From: Helicostylum pulchrum
Taxonomy: Eukaryota > Mucoromycota > Mucoromycetes > Mucorales > Mucoraceae
Reading direction: 5' to 3'
DNA length: 64,000 nt
Assembly: GCA_025677825.1 (NCBI GenBank)
Contig: JAIXMO010000069.1
Location: 1 to 64,000 of the forward strand
Shown here: positions 24,350 through 34,051 of the stretch, piece after piece
Position numbering within the stretch: the first letter of the stretch is position 1
How the letters are laid out: every line of letters begins with the position of its first letter
Notes under the pieces: model-generated
What the model saw: the letters and a program-made list of their open reading frames with translations, nothing else
Told to the model about the DNA's origin: nothing
The model's database searches: none
Program-made: the position numbers and the translations under genes

Positions 24350-24901
24350 GCTTAATAAGTGGAATATAAGAGAAGGAAATTTCGGTTTTCCCGGTTGCCT
24401 CTCCTTCATCAACCCTCTGAGCCAAACTACCGCCACTGCCTAAAACGTCTTTACAACTCCGATATTTCGTTTTTGTTTTTGATGCATTGAAATACTATAC
24501 ACGCCCGATGAGAAAATACGTTTTAGCTAGGCTCTACTGTATACTACGTTATACCGTAACGCTGTATACTTATATATAAAAAAGCTAGCGTTGAAAAGCA
24601 GTATTAATAAAGAATTACATCCTATCTCCAAAGGCTTTGTACTATAGTCTTTTGCAACAAAGTGGTGTTACTAAAAAATATATATGTAGCCGCTTCAAAA
24701 AAGCACGTTAAAGTCGATATTTCTGTGAAATGTCTGGATAGCCATAAAAAAGAGCATCAAAAGTGACTGATTTAACTAATTGTGTTACATTCAAATTTGA
24801 CATTGTATGTCATTTGTTTTTTATTTCGATATAATTGTATAAAAAAAAAGAGCACGTTTAGAATATATATAAAAAAAAAACTGTACAGAAAAAGATATAT
24901 T
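24350..24901. other. Intergenic spacer
   Basis: AT-rich spacer between the 5' end of the eL27 gene and the 3' end of the NASP gene, both on the minus strand. It must hold the eL27 promoter; no TATA box stands out and no open frame is convincing. Confidence 0.4.
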
Positions 24902-26211
24902 TTACTCCAATCTTGACTTTTTATCTTTAGCCTCTTCTTCTTTAACAACTTCTTTTACCTTGCGCTTTACAAGTGTAGATAAATCATTAACTGGTGTAGC
25001 GTCTGAAATTTGCTTTGGTTTATCGCCATTTCCCATACCCAACATAGCTTTTAATAATGTCTCTGCTTCCTTTTCAGTAGCTTGTCTGTTGGAAAGTTCA
25101 TCAATCTATTTATATGTATATTCTTAATCTAATGTACCCATATCTAATGTTTGTTATATTACCTTGAGTTCCATATCAGGTATAAGTTCTTTAATTTCTG
25201 CAATTTCATCCAATGCCTTTTTACTTAAATCGGATTCTTGCTTTCCTTTACCTTTACCCTCACCAGCCTCTAATGTTTCAATTCTCTTTTTTAAAACGGA
25301 AACGGCCTTTTGTAATTCAGGAAGTGCTTGTTCTGCTCTATCGGAAGAGAACTCAAGTGCAAGAGCATACTTATAATGTGCCTCAGCTAATTCACGATTA
25401 TCTTCTTCTAACACTGACTTTTTAATTTCAATTGCTTTTTCATAATCTGTCAAGGCCTCATTGAATTTTTCTACAGGGATTGGAAATAAGTTTAGATATT
25501 TATTATTTTTTTTTAGAAAAAAAAGGAGGTTATCTTACCTGTTTCAAGTGATACATCACCCAAGCATAAATGAACATCGGCCAACTTCAATTGAGTATTT
25601 TTATCTTCTCCCTTTTCAAAGATAACGCGAGCAATGTCTAAAATATCCCAAGCAGTTTCGAAATCATCATCTGCTGCCTCTGCTTCCTCTCCTTCCTCTG
25701 CATCATCGTCATCATCATCATCTTGTTCTTCAGCAGCGGTTTCAACCTTGGTGGTAAAATCAGGCATAGCACCTAACTGGAATAAAGGATTACTAGATTC
25801 AACTAGAGTAATAATTTTGTTAGTTTTTTTGTTAACACGCTTTTTTTTTCGGCGTGTTTTAAGCTACCTTGTTCTTCCTTTTCAATCTCTTGCTGTTCTT
25901 CAACGGCTTCAGCAGAAGCTTGAGCTGACTGACCAAGCACAGTATTTTGTTGAATGGCATATTGAAGTAAAGCTTCACCATAGAGAAAGAAAGCATCACC
26001 ATTAGCGGGAGCAAGAACGCCATTAAGTTCGTCCCTTTAATAAAAACAATTCGTTAGCTAAAAAAAAACTTTTTTGAGTGTTTAGGGCGTCAACTTACAA
26101 TAATTGACAAGCCTCTCCAAGTTTAATGATACTAGAACTATATTCTCCCTTCGAGAAGGCAAGTTTTCCTTCTTCGTAAAGAGTTTGAGCCTTTTGTTCC
26201 TTGTCTGACAT
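24902..26211 (-). CDS. NASP/Sim3/Hif1-type histone chaperone (SHNi-TPR)
   Basis: Exons on the minus strand are 26211-26099, 26034-25868, 25802-25539, 25470-25163 and 25105-24902; 351 aa, all in frame. The N-terminal TPR helices (LYEEGKLAFSKGEYSSSI) lead to an acidic insert with a seven-Asp run and Glu-rich stretch inside TPR2, the usual NASP arrangement that binds histones. TPRs 3-4 follow, with the SHNi-TPR helix (NRELAEAHYKYALALEF). A lysine-rich C-terminus (VKRKVKEVVKEEEAKDKK) can act as a nuclear localisation signal. Proteins of this family hold H3-H4, including CENP-A, before deposition. A CENP-H gene lies 11 kb away; I infer no functional linkage from that. Confidence 0.9.
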
Positions 26212-27245
26212 ATTTTGAAATAAGAATAGAGAAAAAAAGAAAGGAGAAAAAAAAAGTAACGGAAAAAAAAGTACTGCTTTATTTCAAAGGTGCAAAGGAT
26301 AAGGGTATATCCGAATATATAATGTAAATATACACTTTATACCATGAATTAAACTTTGCTTGATTTTTGCAAATAAATCTATTCTGTAGGCTGAACTACC
26401 AAAAAAGCAGTTAATCAATATGTGTGTGTATATAACGAGTTTTACTTACTTTCTCTTTTATTTTTCCTATTATTTTTCTTGATTCTCGAGATCGAATACC
26501 AGTACTACGCTTGAAAAGGTGAGGAAAAATCGAGCGAGCCTTAATACTGCATGTCAATAAAATCATACACAGAGATTGTGTACAACAGGCTGCTGTCAAA
26601 GTATACACCAGAATAAAAAGAGAAATCCAGGCGAATATGATGAAAGACGAGGCCAATATCATGTGCATGTACTTTTTAATCAAGAGTTAGTGTAATAACT
26701 TTTCTTAAAAACTAATCATCAATGGCACTAACTGTATGTAACTAGGAAACAGTTGTACTCACTTAACTTAAGACACTATAGTAGGCTCAGTACTATAGTT
26801 ATCTGTATTTAGCTCGAGATACAGATGATTCTCCTTGTTTATTTGTTGTATACGGTCTAGAATATTCTACAAATAAAAATATCAAGTAAACAAGGATCTA
26901 AAGACATGCGTAAACTTTAAAATATGTTTGTTTATGCCTAGTTAAAAAAAATGCTGAGAATAACATACAAGCAATTTTTTTCGAAGATGCAATTACTCAC
27001 TATCTTAAACAAGTACATCTTGAATTATACCCACGCTTATTAATTGACATGAAAACTACACGCACAAAAAAAAAACTACCGGTGACTATTCTACAAAATA
27101 GATTAGTAATGGTGTGTAAGATAATACTTTTTTAACTTGCGCTCAAAACTTTACACGGAGTAATAACAAAAAAAATAAAATAAAAAAAAAAGCGAAAAAA
27201 AAGTTTGTCATATTCATCATCTCTTTCACTTTTTTCAAAAAAAAC
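26212..27245. other. Divergent intergenic region
   Basis: One kilobase between the NASP gene (-) and riboflavin kinase (+). A 90-codon open frame at 26411-26683 (-) with a hydrophobic N-terminal half is visible, but it has no known domain, so I do not call it a gene. The rest is A/T-rich. Confidence 0.4.
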
Positions 27246-27951
27246 ATGGCAAACACACTTAATCCTGATCGTCCTCTTCTTGTTGGTCCTGAAACGCCTC
27301 AAGCACCTTATCCTATTTCTGTTGCTGGTACAGTCGTTAAAGGGTTTGGCCGTGGCTCCAAAGAATTGGGTATTCCTACAGGTAAAATAAATAAATATGA
27401 ATATGCATACTATATAGAAACTAAACTTATACTTTTTGTATATAGCTAATATGAACGAAGAGGCTTTGGAAGAAATGTTTACTGAATTTACTACGGGTGT
27501 TTATTATGGATGGGCCCAAGTTGGTAAGACAGATAAAACAGTTTATCCTATGGTAATGAGTTTAGGTTGGAACCCTTATTATAAAAATGAAAAGAGATCA
27601 GCTGTAAGTGTTATCCCCGTCCCTTTTTATATATATATATCGTTAAGAGTATTAAATTGTGTATGCGTGTGTTAATAGGAGGTACATATTCTTCATGAAT
27701 TCGAATCTGATTTTTATGATGAATCTATTCGAATTATTGTGACAGGTTATATTCGTCCCGAACAAAACTATCCTTCACTCGGTAAAGTCTAGATATTATG
27801 TGGGATTGGAACTTATACTAATTGTGTGGTAATTTCTGTAGAGGCTCTTATTTGTGATATCAAGACAGATATCGAGGTCGCTAAACATTCATTAAAGCGT
27901 AAAGCATACGACGATCTTCGTAATGACGAACTTTTCACCAAAAACCAATAG
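27246..27951 (+). CDS. FMN1: Riboflavin kinase
   Basis: Exons 27246-27381, 27446-27603, 27679-27781 and 27842-27951; 168 aa, a normal length for a eukaryotic monofunctional riboflavin kinase. It phosphorylates riboflavin to FMN with ATP. The fold's conserved elements are all present: [20 protein letters not shown] (the GxGRGxxxLGxPTAN flavin/ATP loop, formed across the first intron), [23 protein letters not shown] (the SIGxNPxF equivalent), [13 protein letters not shown] and the C-terminal [13 protein letters not shown]. No targeting signal is evident. Confidence 0.97.
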
Positions 27952-28209
27952 AAAAAAAAAGTATATAGATTGTATCGTTTTTTTTTTTTGTATATCCATT
28001 TTCCACTAGCTTTTTTTTAAAATAAAAATAAAATAGACTCTTGTATTTAAATATATCTGTATTTCGGAAAAACGTGCACCGACCCTTTTTATTTATAAGT
28101 ATCCAAAATAAAAAAATCCCGGGTCTTGAAACTCACCGATATAAAAACTTGGTTTATTTCCCTTTCTTCCCTTTTTTACGTTCTTTTCTTTAAAAAAAAT
28201 TGCATAAAC

Positions 28210-31028
28210 ATGTGGCAATCAGTTATGAAAAGTGTTGGTTTATTACCAACTGAAGATTACATCCAACCCCGTATCTCAATTGGTAACGCAGTATCCTATC
28301 AAGAATTCTCAACCGGTCATTTTACAATCCAAGTCGACGCGCAAGCATTATCACTTACTGTAAAGAATACCAACGGACGTATCATTTGGAAATGTAAGTT
28401 ATCATTTTTTTTGTGTAGCCGAAACCACGTTTTTTAATTTTTCTCGAATAAAAAAAAAGCTCTCTATAATTTACCATTTCTTTCTTCCACACTTGGTCAA
28501 GACATTATAAAGTGTGAAGAAAACGGTGTGATTCGAGTAACCGAAATAGACGAAAAGCCAACTCGAATTCAAACAATTACAAAAATTGAAAGACAAGACG
28601 AAAATACTGTTAAAATTTACGGTGGACTTGGTATCAAGTTGGTGTTACCTACACACATGGAATATGTGTTTACCTTTAAAGAGGTCTCGAATCGTCAATT
28701 ACAATTCTCAGTAGAAATTGTTCATCGGGATGATATCATGAAAGACTATAATCGTTTGTTGTTAACTTATGAAAGTAGACCCGAGGAACATTTTTATGGC
28801 TTTGGTGAACAATTTTCATATAGTACTTTGAAGGGACAAAAAGTACCTATTCTTGTTAGGTAAAATAACGTGGAGTTCCAAAAAAAATATTTACACGTTA
28901 ATTAAAAAAGTTCTATTATTAACAGAGAACAAGGTGTTGGAAGAGGCGCACCTTCCGTAAGTAGAAGAAAGGTAAACGCAAACGCGATATAAACTAACAT
29001 TTATTTTAGACTGCTTCACTTAAAGATTCGGCCTTAAGCGTATTAGGTAATTCCGGTCCAACCGATACATTTGCAACATACGCATCCATTCCACAATACA
29101 TTTCAAGTGATATTCGATGTTTATTTATGGAGAATTCAGAATACATGAGTTTTGACCTTACTGAACCTGACCGTGTAACAATTCGTTTAGAAACCAATGT
29201 AGTTCAAGGTATTTTTAAAAACACGTTTTTATATGAGATCACAGTAACTGAGTTACCAGACGCCACTTTTTTTTTTTTTTTTTTTTTTTTTTTGAATAGG
29301 ACGTATATTAGATGGTAGAACCATGCTGGATCTTTTGACAGAATATACATCTTATGCAGGTCGTATGCAACCTTTACCCGATTGGGTTTCAGAGGGAGTG
29401 ATAGCAGGAATCCAAGGAGGGAGTGCAAAAGTCAAGCAAATTGTGCAAAAATTACAGCAACACCAAATACCGTTATCAGCAGTTTGTTTACAGGATTGGA
29501 CTGGGCAGCGTTTACAGGACGGAGGCCGTGGTACGCAATATACCCGTCATTGGTGGAACTGGGAGAGCGACGATGAGCTTTATCCAGACTGGGATAAATT
29601 TGTGATGGACTTATCGAGTAACGAAAAGGTTCGGGTACTGTCTTATGTAAATCCACTTTTGACAAATGCTCATTCAAAACCTCATATCAAACGAAATTTG
29701 TTTCCCGAGGCTCAGGATAAAGGCTATTTGGTACGTAGCACGCGGTCGGGGTCGTCCGAAAGTAGCGCTTATTTGGTAAAGTGTGGGTTGGATTTAGAGG
29801 CTGGTATTTTAGATTTAACGAATCCTGAAGCACGTACTTGGTTTAAGGGAGTATTAAAAGAACAAGTATGGAGTTCTGGTATATCAGGTAAAACAAAAAA
29901 AAAACAAAAAGAAAAAAGGCATTTTATTCATTCAGGAGTTCTAAACTTTTTTTTTTTAAAAAAAAAGGTGTGATGGCAGATTTTGGTGAACATTTACCCT
30001 TCGATTCTAGCGAGATTGTTTTACACTCGGGAGAACCATCATCTTCTTATCATAACCGATACCCACAGGACTGGGCACAATTAAATCATGAGGTAGTCGT
30101 TGAGTTAGCGAAAGAAAAGGACAGTATTTGCTTCTTCCGCTCGGGGTTTACACTTTCTCCTGGCCATATGAATTTATTTTGGGCAGGCGATCAAAATGTC
30201 ACTTGGGACCAACATCATGGTATTAAAAGTGCTGTAAGTATTTATTTTTTTAAAAAAAAAATCTTTTTAAGTATTGACGAGTTAAAATAGGTGGTGGGTA
30301 TGTTATCGGGAGGATTTTCGGGTTTTGCTGTTACACATTGTGATGCAGGTGGTTATAATTCTGTGACAAGTAGTATTCCAGGCTTTAGAATGACTCGTAC
30401 AAAGGAATTGCTTTTTAGATGGTTAGAGCTTGCTTCGCTTACTGCTGCTTTTAGAACAACTGAAGGGCTTTCTCCTTCATTAAATGCTCAGTTTTATGAT
30501 AGCGAAGGTATTACTAAAAAAAAAAAGAAAAAAAAAAGTTTCCATTTTATTTAATTTTTTTGCTTCCGCCTTTATTATTTATATATAGATTCGTATGCGC
30601 ATTTCGCTCATACAGCGAAGATTTTCGCAGTCATTTCAGATTACCGTAAAGGAGTGTTAAAAGAGGCTTATGAAAAAGGATGGCCTCTTTTACGCCACCC
30701 GGTCCTTTATTACCCCAATGACAAAACCGCTAGAGAATTAACGTACCAGCAATTTATGATGGGAAGTTCGATTATGGTAGCGCCCGTGCTATCTCCGTCT
30801 GTTACTTATATCAAAGTTTATTTTCCTAGAGACGCACAAGATGTCACTTGGCGCCATGTTTGGACCGGCAAATATTATCCCGGCGATGGTAGTTATAAAC
30901 CAATTGATACACCTATTGGCCAACCTGCTATCTTTATTAAGGAACCTAGAGACGATGATGGCCTTCTTAATGATTTGTTGGATTATGCTACAACATATTA
31001 TCAACGAAAGGCTAAACCTAGTAAATAA
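28210..31028 (+). CDS. GH31 glycoside hydrolase with a complete YihQ-type sulfoquinovosidase signature
   Basis: Exons 28210-28393, 28460-28859, 28926-28956, 29010-29208, 29300-29887, 29968-30233, 30291-30507 and 30589-31028; 774 aa, in frame throughout. Length and layout fit GH31: N-terminal beta-sandwich with HFYGFGEQFS, then the barrel. The nucleophile is Asp472 (MADFGEHLP) and the acid/base Asp542 (WAGDQNVTW). Residues matching the QQRWY sulfoquinovose-binding set of E. coli YihQ are Gln310, Gln336, Arg354, Trp357 and Tyr578. Spacings agree with YihQ as I recall it: 26 residues between the two Gln, and 36 from acid/base Asp to Tyr. Ordinary alpha-glucosidases lack this set. It would release sulfoquinovose from plant sulfolipid glycosides. 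No signal peptide is seen, so it is probably intracellular. Substrate is inferred. Confidence 0.93.
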
Positions 31029-31337
31029 CTCGTGTTATTATTATCATGTATATATCTTTCTCTTTTTTTTTTAAATGTAATAAAAATAGACCCTTTTTTT
31101 TTATTTATTAATATTTTGTTCATATATCCAAGAATATATATAAATAAATAGAAAGTCTACTATTTGGTATGTAACTATGAATGATAAAAAACATGCTAAG
31201 AATGATTTTATTTGAATAGTTCTGAAAGCAAAAAAAAAAGAAAAAAAAGGTCTGCTTTTTTTTTTTAATAAATAATAAATGTGTAAATGTATAAATAAAA
31301 AATGTATAAATATATATGACGATGATGATGATATGAA

Positions 31338-32036
31338 TTAAAGGAATGGGAATTTGATGTTTGTGTTTGTTTCGTTACATATTAATGATAATACACCGTA
31401 CCAAGCGACCATGGAGCCACAAACCGAACACCACCCACTTGTCATGGTAAAATAAACTATGTTTGAGAGCGCACCGATGCCAGCAAGTAGATTAGCGAGA
31501 GTAGTAAAGAGCATCACTAACCGAACTACATAGGGTTGACGAAAGGTACTTAGGAAGAAAATAAAGGCCGGTAAGGTATACGCCAGACAGAGAAGTCCTA
31601 CTCCATACTCAAGATGACCGGCAGCTTCTAGCGTGCTCGCGACCCCGAAACATGGAACGTACAACACAATGTATGCGATGTAAAACCCTGAGAAAGTGAA
31701 AAAAGAAACTGCATTAAAGACATCTTGATGAAAGATCTCACTAATACCAGCGGCTAGTTGACCGATTACACCATAAGTAAAAGCAACACCTACAACAGAG
31801 TACGGTAAATGAAGTACTTTACTGTTGACAAGACCCAATACAAAAGAGCAAAGAGCGTAAGAAGAAAGTCCAATTGCGGGGCCAATCATTCGTTTCTGAA
31901 ATTCCATAAATTCGGTCTTGGAAGATGTATCATTTTTTGACGGTGTGATAGAAGACATACTAATCGATACTGACTCTCTATGACAAATATTTGCCTTTTC
32001 AGGATGACTATCACTACTATCACTATGGAGAAGCAT
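31338..32036 (-). CDS. GPR1/FUN34/YaaH (AceTr) family acetate or succinate transporter
   Basis: Single exon, 232 aa. A Ser/Thr-rich cytosolic N-terminus of about 45 residues precedes six hydrophobic segments, the AceTr/SatP architecture. The family signature NPAPLGL at the start of the first segment is altered: here it reads GPA-IGLSSYAL, with Asn replaced by Gly and the second Pro missing. Other family-like segments are kept (GQLAAGISEI, FNAVSFFTFSGFYIAY). Family members import acetate or succinate with protons or form plasma-membrane acetate channels. Given the changed signature, substrate and activity are uncertain. It lies tail to tail with the GH31 gene. Confidence 0.8.
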   Translation of the reverse strand: MLLHSDSSDSHPEKANICHRESVSISMSSITPSKNDTSSKTEFMEFQKRMIGPAIGLSSYALCSFVLGLVNSKVLHLPYSVVGVAFTYGVIGQLAAGISEIFHQDVFNAVSFFTFSGFYIAYIVLYVPCFGVASTLEAAGHLEYGVGLLCLAYTLPAFIFFLSTFRQPYVVRLVMLFTTLANLLAGIGALSNIVYFTMTSGWCSVCGSMVAWYGVLSLICNETNTNIKFPFL

Positions 32037-33003
32037 TTTTTTTTAATTAAGATAAAAAAAGAATAAAAAAACTATGTAATAGTTTTTTTAAACTTTTTTT
32101 AAAATGTCAAACCGAAAATTTTTTGGTTGGCTCGTGGTACATTTACGGGCTCTCACCCAATCATACATTTGTCTGAACAAGAAAAAAAAATAAAGAGATA
32201 AGATGCCCCGTTAACCCAGTTAAATGGGTTCATCAATAAAAAAAAAAGACTTTGTAGAGCCTTCTCAAGCAAAAAAATCACTTGAGTTTAAATAAAATTT
32301 TGTTATTTTAACTTTTTGGCCGGCTTGTTACGGCTTTGTGTAATTATGGGATTTTTTTAAGTTTAATTTTGCCTATTCTGGCAGATCAGTTTTTTTTTTT
32401 TTCCAATACGGAGACATGTCTTTTTTTCAATTAAACTTTTTTATCCCTTACTTTCCTTTACGCCGTTTAAGGTAGTTGCTACCCTACGTCAAAAAATGAC
32501 GCTATCTTTTCATACTACCGAGGTAGGAAAGGTTAGACCTTACGAAAAAAAAAAAGAAAGTTGAGAACCCAAATCAAGCTGACATAGAAACTATGGCGAA
32601 AGTATTCAAATTACTCTATAATGATGTAGAGTTAAAAAAAAATTGCGCTGTACGCACAAACCACTTGTATTAAAACATACTCGGCGCTAACAAAGCTCTA
32701 GAAAATATTCTGCTTCAAGAGTTGTGTGTGGCAGAAAAACTGTTCATTTAGTTTTTTCGTTCATCTAGTTTATTCAGTGCGTCTAGCGTATTTCCTTTTA
32801 GCCTTTTCTAAAGCTTTGTCAATGCGACCTGTTTGTTGCGCATGTTTATTTATCGACCCTGGCAAAATAAGTCGTCACACTGTGTATCTCTTTTCTCACT
32901 GAGCTCGCAAACGTAATGTGTCCTTTGAAATTCGAAGTTGCATTACCTTTTTTATGCTAAACTTTTAATAGTATAAATTTTAAAAAGACTTTATTCTTAA
33001 AAG
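32037..33003. other. Intergenic region without genes
   Basis: About 1 kb upstream of the acetate-transporter gene. It contains A/T homopolymers and no open frame with a recognisable domain. Confidence 0.4.
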
Positions 33004-33702
33004 TTATCAAATGATACTATTGATATTACCAGCTTCTATGAGAGTATTGACGTTCGGTTTGATTATAAATATGCCGCCGAGTGTTTGATTAAGAACGTTA
33101 TTAATTGTATTTTAGAAGAAAATTCAGAATATACCGTTATCCTTCGTGATATCTACATTAGCAGATCTTTTTAAATTAAATTTCTGAGCGCTTCTATTCC
33201 ATCTGAAATCATATTTTCATAAAAAACACTGAACGAGTAACCATTATTTATTATAGCTGCTAAAATTAGCAGTGGTTTCTTATGTGAGCGGTTTATTAAA
33301 CTCAGGTATCTCAGTGAGCTTTTTTTTCTTAGCAGTGATTTTCCAACAAAGAAAATAATCTATTACTGCTGCCAATCTTTCTACTGTTGCTAAAAAAAAT
33401 AGGTCCGTGCATTTAAACAAATATGTTTAGCCCCCTTTTTTTTTTGGTTCTAATGTTTAAGCTTTTCAAATGAAGATGCAGCATTTCTTTTTAATTGGAA
33501 GTCAGATGAGCTTTAGAGCGATTTTGAAAATGATTATCGCTCTAAAGTATTTATTATGTATGTGACACCAGGACATGTCAATGCTTTACACCGTGAATTT
33601 TATATTTGAACTTGTCCTAATGTTTGGGATCTTGAACAAGTTTACTTTCTTGCTCTTTTATGTATTCAAGTCTTTTTTCTTGTCCTTTTTGTGTTCGTTT
33701 AG
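33004..33702 (+). pseudogene. Decayed protein-coding gene of unknown family
   Basis: Two protein-like blocks lie on the plus strand. Block 1 (33004-33173) is an open 56-codon stretch with no homopolymer bias (for example FYESIDVRFDYKYAAECLI). Block 2 (33466-33702) is a 78-codon frame with internal stops at 33514 (TAG) and 33607 (TGA). Around the stops the residues stay protein-like (VFIMYVTPGHVNALHREFYI, then TCPNVWDLEQVYFLAL). I do not recognise the family. The sequence between the blocks is AT-rich and shows no open frame. Confidence 0.45.
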
Positions 33703-34051
33703 AAACCACTACAGATAGTATATATGCTAAAATCGCTCATAAATCACTTTAATTAATTAATAAATGATCGATTAACTCATCAGTAATGACGTGTACAAAT
33801 ATCAAGTTTTTACTTCCTTGATTTTATAACGATGGTAAAGTACGGATATATATTCATTTACATGGTTAGTTTATTCCGTTACGTATTTCTTGATAGACTC
33901 TAAATTTGTAGCCACCGTCCAGCTGTCTAATCCATTACAATACATCAAATCTTTATCAAAATATAGTTTTGTAAGAGCAAGACAATGAACAAAAGGAACT
34001 CCAAAAAAAAAAAAGGTACAAGTTTATTTACAGTTTTATTTTATTTTAAAA

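Noticed and set aside
26411..26683. 90-codon frame (-) with a hydrophobic half, possible small membrane protein
   Set aside because: No family resemblance and no promoter or splice support; it sits in a promoter region.
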